In this document: one piece after another, positions 1 through 7,176 of the stretch
How the letters are laid out: every line of letters begins with the position of its first letter
Position numbering within the stretch: position 1 is the first letter of the stretch
From: Spirochaetia bacterium
GTDB lineage: Bacteria > Spirochaetota > Spirochaetia > PWKH01
NCBI GenBank assembly: GCA_007128345.1
Contig: SKXS01000176.1
Span: 1 to 13,002, forward strand
Reading direction: 5' to 3'
Length of the DNA stretch: 13,002 bases
The notes under the pieces: generated by a model
The model's database searches: none
Told to the model about the DNA's origin: nothing
Seen by the model: the letters and a program-made list of their open reading frames with translations, nothing else
Made by a program: the position numbers and the translations under genes

Positions 1-1198
1 CTTCCTTTTCCTGGTCGTCCATAGCCCGCATGGATGAACCGAAGTCAGCTGACTTTCCATGCTTCACCACATCAGTTGCAATGCCGTAAGCTGAAAGAGC
101 CTCATCAAGCTGAAAGTGAAGGTGTATGACGCCAATGGAGCCGGTAATCGTGGTCGGCTGGGCAAAGAGGCGCTCACCTGCTGCAGATATCCAGTATCCG
201 CCGCTGCCTGCCACCGGTCCCATGGATACTACCAGCGGCTTCTTCTGGGCAAGCAGCTTAAGCTCCTTGACGATACTCTCACTGGCGATGGCTGATCCGC
301 CTCCCGAATTGATCCGAAAGAGTACTGCCTTGGTACGTTTGTCTTCCCGGAGCTTACGGATCTGCTTGACCATAGGACGATCACCCACAGCCTGACCGAT
401 CAGGGGATCCATCCGACTTTTTCCTTCGACAATTGCTCCCTCAAAAACCAGCACGGCAATCTTCTTTCCCCTCCCGTATTTTCCCTTTGGTTTTGCGATC
501 TTCTTGCGCTTCACCTTCTCCTGCTTCCAGGCATATGTCAGATCTTCAGCTGAAAGGGCCTGCTGGACAATCCCCCGCTCCACCGCCTGCGGGGCCGTAA
601 GCAGCTTGCCGGAGAGCAGTTCATCCAGTGCGTCAGCGCTGAATCCAGGAGCCTGCTCCACAGTCTTGCGCAGTTCTGCTACCGTGAGGTCCAGCACCCG
701 CTGCCACTGTTCACGGTTGAACTCATCAAAGGATTCTGTCCTGAAGGGATCTCCCGCGCTCTTGTACCTGCCTCTGCGGGTTACTTCCGCCTTGATACGG
801 TACTTCTCCAGAAGCTGCTTGAAGAATAATCCTCCACGGGCAATACCAAAGAAGGTGACGCTTCCCAGTGGATGCACTATTCTCTTTGTACAAACCGATG
901 AGAGACAGCAGTCCACCAGATCGTAATCTGATGCACAGTAGTGCACCTCCTTCCCCGCATCTACCAGGCGTTTCAGCTGACTACGGACTGCCTCAAGAGC
1001 TCCGAAGGGCAGCAGGGAGAAATCGCTTCCCCGGACAACCAGCACACGCTTGACTGCCTTCGCTTTGATGATCTTGGCGACGGTCTCCATGAAGTGATCG
1101 AACCGGAACGTCTCATCCATGGATATGCTGCCGAGCCCCGCTACCTGCGGCCCGATCTCCCGGTATGCACCTTGGAGGTCTATTCTTACGTATTTCAT
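1..1198 (-). CDS. sppA: Signal peptide peptidase SppA, 67K type (partial, 3' end beyond left edge)
   Basis: This is a serine/lysine-dyad peptidase of family S49, which degrades signal peptides left in the membrane after protein export. The window holds the first 399 codons without a stop. Two tandem S49 domains are visible. Residues 1-220 contain the catalytic-lysine segment RRGRYKSAGDPF (Lys146), which matches the YKSAVEPF segment of E. coli SppA. Residues about 246-399 contain RINSGGGSAIASE and the nucleophile segment AGSGGYWIS (Ser332), followed by TITGSIGV. Roughly 160-200 C-terminal residues should lie beyond the edge. The start is fixed by an AAGGAG Shine-Dalgarno (complement of 1206-1211) 7 nt before the ATG. 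Unlike E. coli SppA, the protein begins directly with the folded domain (MKYVRIDLQG) and has no N-terminal transmembrane anchor. It is divergent from galU. The family call is secure; the cellular location is not. Confidence 0.93.
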   Translation of the reverse strand, partial: MKYVRIDLQGAYREIGPQVAGLGSISMDETFRFDHFMETVAKIIKAKAVKRVLVVRGSDFSLLPFGALEAVRSQLKRLVDAGKEVHYCASDYDLVDCCLSSVCTKRIVHPLGSVTFFGIARGGLFFKQLLEKYRIKAEVTRRGRYKSAGDPFRTESFDEFNREQWQRVLDLTVAELRKTVEQAPGFSADALDELLSGKLLTAPQAVERGIVQQALSAEDLTYAWKQEKVKRKKIAKPKGKYGRGKKIAVLVFEGAIVEGKSRMDPLIGQAVGDRPMVKQIRKLREDKRTKAVLFRINSGGGSAIASESIVKELKLLAQKKPLVVSMGPVAGSGGYWISAAGERLFAQPTTITGSIGVIHLHFQLDEALSAYGIATDVVKHGKSADFGSSMRAMDDQEKE

Positions 1199-1205
1199 TT
1201 GCTTG

Positions 1206-1227
1206 CTCCTTGGAAAAGATTGTATCA
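1206..1227 (-). promoter_or_regulatory. Putative extended -10 promoter and RBS of sppA
   Basis: Read on the minus strand, TGATACAAT (TGn plus TACAAT, with -10 at 1219-1224) lies just upstream of the AAGGAG ribosome binding site at 1206-1211. No good -35 box is visible, which fits an extended -10 promoter. The predicted transcript would start almost at the Shine-Dalgarno, giving a very short leader. This is a motif match only. Confidence 0.4.
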
Positions 1228-1254
1228 CCTGGCTGATAATAAGGAAAGCACCTC

Positions 1255-1283
1255 TTGAAAAAAGGTTATCGGTACCCTATCAT
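1255..1283 (+). promoter_or_regulatory. Putative sigma70 promoter of galU
   Basis: TTGAAA at 1255-1260 and TATCAT at 1278-1283 are separated by exactly 17 bp. This predicts a start near 1290 and a leader of about 27 nt before the ATG at 1317. The AAGGAG Shine-Dalgarno lies at 1304-1309. The position in the 118-bp divergent gap fits a galU promoter. Confidence 0.6.
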
Positions 1284-1316
1284 CATGAGCACACTGAAGA
1301 TGCAAGGAGTTCCTCC

Positions 1317-2150
1317 ATGAAAGGACTGATTGTAGCTGCCGGGTACGGCACCCGGTTCCTCCCCGTCACCAAGACAGTTCCCAAGGAGATGCTTCCCCTC
1401 ATTGATACTCCTTCACTTGATTTCATCATAGATGAGTTCGTCTCTGCCGGCATCCGTGAAGTGGTCATCATCACCTCACGCAGGAAGAAAAGCCTGGAGG
1501 ATTACTTTGACCGGGAAATTGAGCTCGAGGAGCTCTTCATCCGTGAAGGCAATAATGAAAAACTTGCGAAAATCCGTCCAAGGGATATCAAGGTCTGCTT
1601 CATCCGACAGCAGGAGATGCTCGGCACAGGCCATGCGCTGCTCCAGGCAAGAAGCCTCCTGGATGACGGTCCGTTCATCTGCGCGTATCCCGACGACCTG
1701 CACTTCGGCACTCCATCGCTTTCAGCACAGCTGATGGAGACCTACGAGCAGACTGGATGCAGCGTCCTGGCTGCAATTCATGATCCTCCTGAACTGCACC
1801 GCTACGGTGTGCTCAAGCTCGATACTGACGGGCTGCACGTGATGGACATTGTGGAGAAACCGAATCCAGGAGAGGAACCAAGCAGAGAGGCTTCTGTCGG
1901 TCGGTACCTCTATACTCCAGAACTGTTTGACTACCTGGAAGAGGGCTGGAAAGCCCATGCAGGGGGCGAGTACTACCATATCTATGCGCTGAAGAAACTC
2001 ATGGAACAGCGAAAAGTGGTCTATCGGGAGCTCACCGGGGAGCGACTGGACATTGGTTCTCCCGAAGGGTATCTCCGTGCTGTCCTTACATACGCTTCCA
2101 GCAGAAGCGATCTCTCCCACGTACTGAGAGAGTATCTTTCCCGCGAGTGA
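1317..2150 (+). CDS. galU: UTP--glucose-1-phosphate uridylyltransferase (GalU family nucleotidyltransferase)
   Basis: The predicted reaction is UTP + glucose-1-phosphate to UDP-glucose + PPi in the cytoplasm, supplying sugar donor for glycolipid and polysaccharide synthesis. The 277-residue protein opens with the nucleotide-binding loop GLIVAAGYGTRFLPVTK (residues 3-19) followed by PKEMLP (22-27). It also has MLGTGHAL (101-108), the metal-site segment YPDD (124-127), the sugar-site EKP (180-182) and LDIGSPEGYL (244-253). It is slightly shorter than typical GalU (about 290-300). The usual C-terminal LTDAI motif is replaced by GEYYHIYALKKL (217-228), so a substrate other than glucose-1-phosphate is possible. 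The reading frame stays open upstream to 1119, but the ATG at 1317 is chosen because the conserved N-terminus starts there and an AAGGAG box sits 7 nt before it. The gene is monocistronic, divergent from sppA and convergent with the glycosyltransferase gene. Confidence 0.88.
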   Translation: MKGLIVAAGYGTRFLPVTKTVPKEMLPLIDTPSLDFIIDEFVSAGIREVVIITSRRKKSLEDYFDREIELEELFIREGNNEKLAKIRPRDIKVCFIRQQEMLGTGHALLQARSLLDDGPFICAYPDDLHFGTPSLSAQLMETYEQTGCSVLAAIHDPPELHRYGVLKLDTDGLHVMDIVEKPNPGEEPSREASVGRYLYTPELFDYLEEGWKAHAGGEYYHIYALKKLMEQRKVVYRELTGERLDIGSPEGYLRAVLTYASSRSDLSHVLREYLSRE

Positions 2151-2203
2151 GTCCTGTCTACGTACCCATTGTCATTGAGGATTGATCCGCAGAGCGCCTC
2201 GTC

Positions 2204-3070
2204 TTATGAATGTCTGTCGCGGCTGAATGCAGCTGCAGCTGCCTCACAGCGCTCAGCCTCAGCGATGTTTCCCCGCTTCCTTGCCCCTGAAGCAAAGATG
2301 GCGCACTTGCGTACCAGCTCCCGTTCAGCAGCAGCGCGTCTTACGGGGTCATCTTCCAGCCAGGAGCTCTGCAGCAAATGCTCCAAAGCGGTGATCCTGA
2401 AGCCTTCAATATGACCATAGGTTTCAGACAGCTGACTCATACCGTGACCTGATCGCTTCACCACCAGCGGTTCATCCACATAGGCTACCGGAAAGCGCGC
2501 GGTGAGTCTCAGCCAAAGCTCGTAATCCTCGGCTATCTCCAGGTCATCCCGAAACCCGCCCAGCTCATTGAAGAGGCGTCTCTCCAATACAACCGTTGAC
2601 GGGCCTATGATGCACTTGCGCAGTGCGTCTGCAAAGATGTCACCTGTTCGCTTATGCCTCTGAGACGCCTGACTGACAACCCTCTCTCCTCTCAGCCATG
2701 TCTCCCGCGCGTGGATGCATCGGAGGCCCGGTTCACGTGCCAGACAATTCATCTGGATATCAAGTTTTCGGGGGTACCAGAGATCGTCGGAATCCAGGAA
2801 GGCAACCCACTCGCCCCGGGCTTCACTGACACCGAAGTTTCTCACTGCCCCGGGAAATCCGCTTCGCTCAATACGCAGATAGCGAATTCGGTTATCACTT
2901 TTCCACCATAGGGCATCCTCTTCGATCCCGTCATCGGAGGCATCGTCAGCAATGATGAGCTCAAAGTTACGGTAAGTCTGGCTGAGGACGGATGCGATCG
3001 CCTGCCTGACGAGTATTCTTCGGTTGTGCACCGGGATCACCACGGAAACCATAGGTAAAGTATGGCACAT
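2204..3070 (-). CDS. Family 2 glycosyltransferase (GT-A fold)
   Basis: This protein probably transfers a sugar from a nucleotide-sugar donor to an envelope glycan or lipid acceptor; donor and acceptor are unknown. Counting from the ATG at 3070 (288 aa), the GT2 hallmarks are VSVVIPVHNR (8-17), IIADDASDDG (39-48), the metal-binding FLDSDDLW (91-98) and the acceptor-side GGFRDDLEIAEDYELWLR (171-188), with a candidate catalytic base at Asp182. No transmembrane helix is visible, so it is likely cytoplasmic or peripheral. The start is uncertain. ATG at 3115 would add 15 residues and ATG at 3052 would begin at VSVVIP. None has a good Shine-Dalgarno, although a weak TTGTCT-18-CACAAT promoter with its -10 at 3080-3085 favours 3070. 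The 53-bp convergent gap to galU contains no convincing terminator. Confidence 0.88.
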   Translation of the reverse strand: MCHTLPMVSVVIPVHNRRILVRQAIASVLSQTYRNFELIIADDASDDGIEEDALWWKSDNRIRYLRIERSGFPGAVRNFGVSEARGEWVAFLDSDDLWYPRKLDIQMNCLAREPGLRCIHARETWLRGERVVSQASQRHKRTGDIFADALRKCIIGPSTVVLERRLFNELGGFRDDLEIAEDYELWLRLTARFPVAYVDEPLVVKRSGHGMSQLSETYGHIEGFRITALEHLLQSSWLEDDPVRRAAAERELVRKCAIFASGARKRGNIAEAERCEAAAAAFSRDRHS

Positions 3071-3130
3071 TCTCTTTTCATTGTGAATCAGCAGATCGTC
3101 TTCAGACAATCTCATCTTCAGGAGGACGAT
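3071..3130. promoter_or_regulatory. Divergent promoter region between glycosyltransferase and lipoprotein genes
   Basis: On the plus strand, TTGTGA (3081-3086), 18 bp and GACAAT (3105-3110) could drive the lipoprotein gene. On the minus strand, TTGTCT, 18 bp and CACAAT (-10 at 3080-3085) could drive the glycosyltransferase gene. Both are weak matches and overlap each other. The only strong signal is AGGAGG at 3120-3125, the ribosome binding site of the lipoprotein gene. Confidence 0.3.
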
Positions 3131-5173
3131 ATGAAGAATACTATAATCAGAAGTTCATTGCTGGTGCGATTGGCTGTGCTGCTTGCCCTGCCGATCATGA
3201 GTTCATGCATGCAGGCGGTTCCGGTTACTGCAGACCTGACAATTATGATCAGCAGCACCGGTGCAGAAAGGAGCACCCTGGTGCCTGAAGGTGTCAGTCT
3301 TGAGGTGGAAAGCTACATCATCAGCGGTACGGGACCGCAGGAGAGCACATTTACGGTCACTGCCGGCGGACCGACAGCAACCGTCAGCGGACTGTACGTC
3401 GGAAATTGGACGATCAATGTTCTGGGGGTCAATGATCTGGGCACCCCGATATCATCGGGGAGCACCACCATGCTCCTGACCACTGAGGATAATACGGTCC
3501 ACATTGATCTCTACCGCACCGAAGGCAACGGCTCGTTTACCCTGGATGTGTCCTGGGATACTGAAGGGCTCGTGGAACCGATGCTGGTGGTCTACCTCTT
3601 AGACGCACAGGAACCTGAAGGCGCGGACAACCCTGTGAGAATTGTTCCGAACCAGGGAGGTGGTACTGCCAGGTTCAGCTCCCAGGTGCTTCCGGGATCC
3701 TATACTGTGCAGTTTATCCTCAAAAGTGCCGGAGTTCCTTCCGGGGGGTGCGTCAAAGTGCTCCATGTCCTGGAGGGGGAACATATTGAATATGACATCA
3801 TCATAATACCCCAGCTTGCCGAGGTCAGCGGCATCATGATCCTGCAGGATCACCGGTCAGTACCGGTAAGCGGTACGGTGCACGGGATACCGGATTTGGT
3901 CTATGAGGGTATTGCGATGCACTTGGAGTACTTTCCGGATTCCTCACCCTACTACGCAGACGATGAAGTTGAAGTGACCTGGTACCTCAATGGATTTCCG
4001 GTGCTCCACGGGAGGGATGCCTATATAACCCCTATCAGGGGGTTCAACCAGTTGGACATTGTCGCCCATACCGACAAGCAGGGCAGTTGGGGTGCCGTAT
4101 CATACCAGTTCGAGACCCTTCCTTACGACCTGGACCAGGATCTCTTTCTTGTCCAGGTCCTCAGTGATGATTTTCCCGGCATCGAACTCAGGGGAGTGAG
4201 CGATGTCATCACCACAGCTGACGGATATGTTGCTGCTGCCGCACGGCTAAGCAGCGCTGTACAGGTGTACGCTCCTGACTACAGCGGTATCCTGACAGTG
4301 CATCAGACCCTTGAGGATCCTGCAGACGGAATACTTCGGCGCGTCAGGTCGCTGGATGTTTCGGGATGCGGAACAGTCCTTGCTGCGGTTACCGATGATG
4401 ATCCAACAGTCATCACCTTCACCTATGATCAGATAACCGGCATGTACAGCCAGGAAGCCTGTATTGCGAACTCCTTTGAACTGGGAGGCACGGTCATCCA
4501 GATGGGGCAGCTGTCGGACGTGGCGTTCGCACCGAACCACATTGATCTCTATGTCAGTGACCAGGGTACCGGAATGGTCTACCGGTTTGAGCGGGCAGGA
4601 GGCTCCCTGGTTCCCGCGGCCGCAGTCGGCTCCCCGGCTGAACTTTCCATGGACAGTCCCCGAAAGCTTGATGTGTCGCCTGACGGCAGCCGTCTCGCAG
4701 TTGCCTGCCATGACAACAGTTCGCTCCATCTGTTCTCTTTGGAGGCTGGGTCTCTTGTCTGGGAAGAGGGATTCAGCTATGCGTACAATCAGACAGCCGG
4801 CATCTCCAGGATATACCATGCAGTTTTTGCTAGTCCCGATGAGCTGTTCACCGTCTCCAATGATTTCCTCTGCCTGTTCACCCATGACGGTGATTCGTTT
4901 TCCCAGACATACCGCCTTAAGGAGTCAGACTTTGATCAAGCCTACCTGGCGGGGCTCCGTGCTGTTGCTGTTGATCAGGACAGAGTCTACGTAGCAAATG
5001 TATCAAGGAGGGGCGTCACTGTATTCGACCGAGAACTCGATGGAAGCCTCTCCTACAGCTCCTTTTCTCCATGCGGCCCGGTCCATGCCCTGGCAGTTGA
5101 TTCGGCCAACGGCTATGTCTATGCCGTTTCAACATCGGAACATGAGCTCTATGTCTTTCATGTGACCGATTGA
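3131..5173 (+). CDS. Large exported lipoprotein with Ig-like modules and C-terminal YncE/lactonase-like beta-propeller
   Basis: The predicted 680-residue lipoprotein has a basic, hydrophobic signal sequence ending in PIMSSC (lipid-modified Cys26, relaxed lipobox). Residues about 30-245 look like two beta-sandwich modules rich in Thr, Ser and Gly. Residues about 260-325 resemble an Ig/PKD-type module (VTWYLNGFPV). From about residue 340 onward, blade-like repeats alternate short beta strands with phrases such as SDVAFAPNHIDLYVSD, RKLDVSPDGSRLAVAC, RAVAVDQDRVYVAN and HALAVDSANGYVYAVS. These are typical of seven-bladed YncE or 6-phosphogluconolactonase-like propellers. No catalytic site is recognisable, so a binding or scaffolding role at the cell surface or in the periplasm is more likely than catalysis. 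The ATG at 3131 is chosen over 3062 because it gives a proper signal peptide and has AGGAGG 5 nt upstream. The gene ends 5 bp before the convergent permease stop. Confidence 0.8.
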   Translation: MKNTIIRSSLLVRLAVLLALPIMSSCMQAVPVTADLTIMISSTGAERSTLVPEGVSLEVESYIISGTGPQESTFTVTAGGPTATVSGLYVGNWTINVLGVNDLGTPISSGSTTMLLTTEDNTVHIDLYRTEGNGSFTLDVSWDTEGLVEPMLVVYLLDAQEPEGADNPVRIVPNQGGGTARFSSQVLPGSYTVQFILKSAGVPSGGCVKVLHVLEGEHIEYDIIIIPQLAEVSGIMILQDHRSVPVSGTVHGIPDLVYEGIAMHLEYFPDSSPYYADDEVEVTWYLNGFPVLHGRDAYITPIRGFNQLDIVAHTDKQGSWGAVSYQFETLPYDLDQDLFLVQVLSDDFPGIELRGVSDVITTADGYVAAAARLSSAVQVYAPDYSGILTVHQTLEDPADGILRRVRSLDVSGCGTVLAAVTDDDPTVITFTYDQITGMYSQEACIANSFELGGTVIQMGQLSDVAFAPNHIDLYVSDQGTGMVYRFERAGGSLVPAAAVGSPAELSMDSPRKLDVSPDGSRLAVACHDNSSLHLFSLEAGSLVWEEGFSYAYNQTAGISRIYHAVFASPDELFTVSNDFLCLFTHDGDSFSQTYRLKESDFDQAYLAGLRAVAVDQDRVYVANVSRRGVTVFDRELDGSLSYSSFSPCGPVHALAVDSANGYVYAVSTSEHELYVFHVTD

Positions 5174-5178
5174 CAGCA

Positions 5179-7170
5179 TCACTCGGAATAATCCTGCAGG
5201 GCGGTCTTCCCCAGTGGTCCCTTGAGGCGGGAGAGCATGAGGACCACCAGCAGCAGATTGACCATGGAGAGCACGGCGAATGACGACCAGTCAGCCTGGG
5301 CGCTGGCTGCGCCTCCCACGTAACGGTGGAGCTGGAGGCTGATGGGGTAGAGTCCCTCGGAACGGATAAACAGCAGCGGAACGAGGAATCCGTTCCATCC
5401 GCTGACAAACCCTACCAGGGCGCAGGTAGCCGCCGCGGGTATGGACAGGGGCACGAAGATGTATCGCAGCCGCTGTGCAGTCGTCGCCCCGTCCAAACGC
5501 GCGGATTCATGGAGTGAATAGGGGATATGCTCATAGTACGCCACGGCAACCATGAGCGCCGTGGGGATGCTTCCGGAAGTATAGACCAGGATGACTGCCG
5601 TACGGGTATCCAGAAGCCCAACCGGGGAAAGCAGAAAGAAAAGGGGGATGAGTGTATGGATTCCTCCTGCTGTGCCTGCAAGCTGGAGCATAGTTATCCA
5701 TCGGTCACCGCTGTGCTTTCCCCGCTCCTGCAGGGCTGCTGCGGCGGGGAGCACGATAAGCGGGAGCAGTACTGCGGCACCGGAAGCGATGAGCACGGTA
5801 TTGCCGAAGCTTCTCCAGACATTCGGGCTGGACAGAGTCCTGCGGAACGTCTCAAGGCTGGCGAAGGGAGGAAGGAATCCAGTGACGGTCACGATATTTG
5901 CACCAGATATGCTCAGCCATACGAGCATGTAGATCAGCAGCACTGATGAGATCACCAGCAGTGAACTGGAGAGAGAGAACAGTCCGTGGTGCAGGAGCAA
6001 TGATATCCGAGCCCTCCACGGCGTGATGACCTGGATGGAATCCCTATGGCTCAGCTGGTCAAGGCTGATGCCTGCGGCAAGAATCAGTGCCGGATTCAGT
6101 CCTTCCAGCACACCGAACGCTGCAATCCAGTATGCGGTACATGCTGCATGCACGCAGCAGACAGCAAGAAAGAGTTTTCTGTTCCTGCTTGCGGCAAGAT
6201 AGGCGGCACCGAAAGCCCACGACCAGGGGCCCAGCGGCAGGAAATGCACGGCCGCAGCAATCAGGCGCATGCGGAAAATTCTTCCTTCAGCGTGCCTGCG
6301 CTTGGCGGTTCTCCAAAGGACCACCAGGATGGCCACTCCGGCTGCCATGATCACACCGAATGAGGCAGTGAGGGCATAGTGGTGCATGCCCTGGAACACC
6401 TGATAGAGGAACACACCGATGGTGGTGGTCGCCCCGATGATATACCTGTCGGTAATCCCCGACACCAGGGGCGGTCCCCCTGCAGTCATGAGGTAGATGG
6501 AGGTAAATTCCTTGAAGCTTCCGATGCCGTTGAGGAACGCGAGCATGAGCAGAGGGGTCCGCAGCTGCGGAATGAAGATCCATCGGATGACTTCATGCAC
6601 CCCGCAGCCCTCTAGTGCGGCGGCATCAATCATCTCCTTACCGAGCCGCTTGAGGTGACTGTAGCAGATGAAGACGGTAAAGGGGATCTGCATCCAGACG
6701 CTCACCGCCATGGCGGAAAAGAACCCCGCCGCAGGGTCTTCCATCATGGGAATCCGAAAGCCGGTAATCCAGGTGACCAGTGATTCGCCCCCGTTTCCGT
6801 AGAGCATGGCACGCCACAGCGGCACAGCAATATAGACAGGAATCGCCCAGGGCAGCAGAAGAACCGTATAGAGGATTCTTCTTGCCTTTCCTCCAAGAGC
6901 CATCCGGGATGCGAGGGTAACTGATATGATGAGCGTCAGGGCAACAATACCGGTGCTCCACAGCACGGTAACCACAAGACTGTAGCGCAGTGCGCGGTCC
7001 TGCAGGGCAAGACGGTATCCCATAAAATGGAGCCATGCAGCACGTCCCTCCTGGAAGTCAAAAAGGGAGTGAAGCAGCCCATGAAATACCGGATAGATGA
7101 GAAAAATTACAGCCGCCAGCACCATGGGAGCGGCGAGCACAAGGGATGTCCTGCCCGATTTCTGTACCAT
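5179..7170 (-). CDS. Fused MalF-MalG-type ABC sugar transporter permease
   Basis: This inner-membrane protein of 663 residues carries two binding-protein-dependent permease domains in one chain. The first half (about 10-290) resembles MalF/UgpA and has the ATPase-docking EAA loop at 180-203 (IDAAALEGCGVHEV, then IPQL). The second half (about 395-650) resembles MalG/UgpE, with its EAA loop at 554-577 (HESARLDGATTAQ, then FVPL). Residues 300-390 join the halves and include extra hydrophobic segments near 303-325 and 332-352. Family members are normally two proteins of about 280-300 aa each. The ATG at 7170 is 6 nt after the stop of the preceding lipoprotein gene and in the same frame, so no earlier start is possible. 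No Shine-Dalgarno is visible, which suggests translational coupling. It is the last gene of the operon; the partner ATPase is not in the window. Confidence 0.9.
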   Translation of the reverse strand: MVQKSGRTSLVLAAPMVLAAVIFLIYPVFHGLLHSLFDFQEGRAAWLHFMGYRLALQDRALRYSLVVTVLWSTGIVALTLIISVTLASRMALGGKARRILYTVLLLPWAIPVYIAVPLWRAMLYGNGGESLVTWITGFRIPMMEDPAAGFFSAMAVSVWMQIPFTVFICYSHLKRLGKEMIDAAALEGCGVHEVIRWIFIPQLRTPLLMLAFLNGIGSFKEFTSIYLMTAGGPPLVSGITDRYIIGATTTIGVFLYQVFQGMHHYALTASFGVIMAAGVAILVVLWRTAKRRHAEGRIFRMRLIAAAVHFLPLGPWSWAFGAAYLAASRNRKLFLAVCCVHAACTAYWIAAFGVLEGLNPALILAAGISLDQLSHRDSIQVITPWRARISLLLHHGLFSLSSSLLVISSVLLIYMLVWLSISGANIVTVTGFLPPFASLETFRRTLSSPNVWRSFGNTVLIASGAAVLLPLIVLPAAAALQERGKHSGDRWITMLQLAGTAGGIHTLIPLFFLLSPVGLLDTRTAVILVYTSGSIPTALMVAVAYYEHIPYSLHESARLDGATTAQRLRYIFVPLSIPAAATCALVGFVSGWNGFLVPLLFIRSEGLYPISLQLHRYVGGAASAQADWSSFAVLSMVNLLLVVLMLSRLKGPLGKTALQDYSE

Positions 7171-7176
7171 AGAGTA

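Noticed and set aside
504..926. 140-codon plus-strand frame opposite sppA
   Set aside because: Its Ser/Arg/Leu-rich composition and position antisense to the catalytic-lysine domain mark it as a shadow.
1119..1316. Upstream extension of the galU reading frame (66 extra codons)
   Set aside because: It crosses the promoter region and overlaps the sppA start. The conserved GalU N-terminus and the AAGGAG box place the start at 1317.
2151..2203. Possible bidirectional terminator between galU and the glycosyltransferase gene
   Set aside because: Only a 4-bp stem with a 2-nt loop (GGATTGATCC) is present, and there is no T-run.
3062..3130. Upstream extension of the propeller lipoprotein
   Set aside because: The added 23 residues would bury the signal peptide. 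The ATG at 3131 has AGGAGG and gives a normal lipoprotein signal.
4247..4885. 212-codon minus-strand frame inside the propeller lipoprotein gene
   Set aside because: It has no family motifs and lies wholly opposite a well-supported gene; it is a shadow frame in GC-biased coding DNA.
4464..4994. 176-codon plus-strand frame inside the propeller lipoprotein gene
   Set aside because: It is an alternative frame of the same gene, with Arg/Ser/Pro-rich composition typical of frame shadows.
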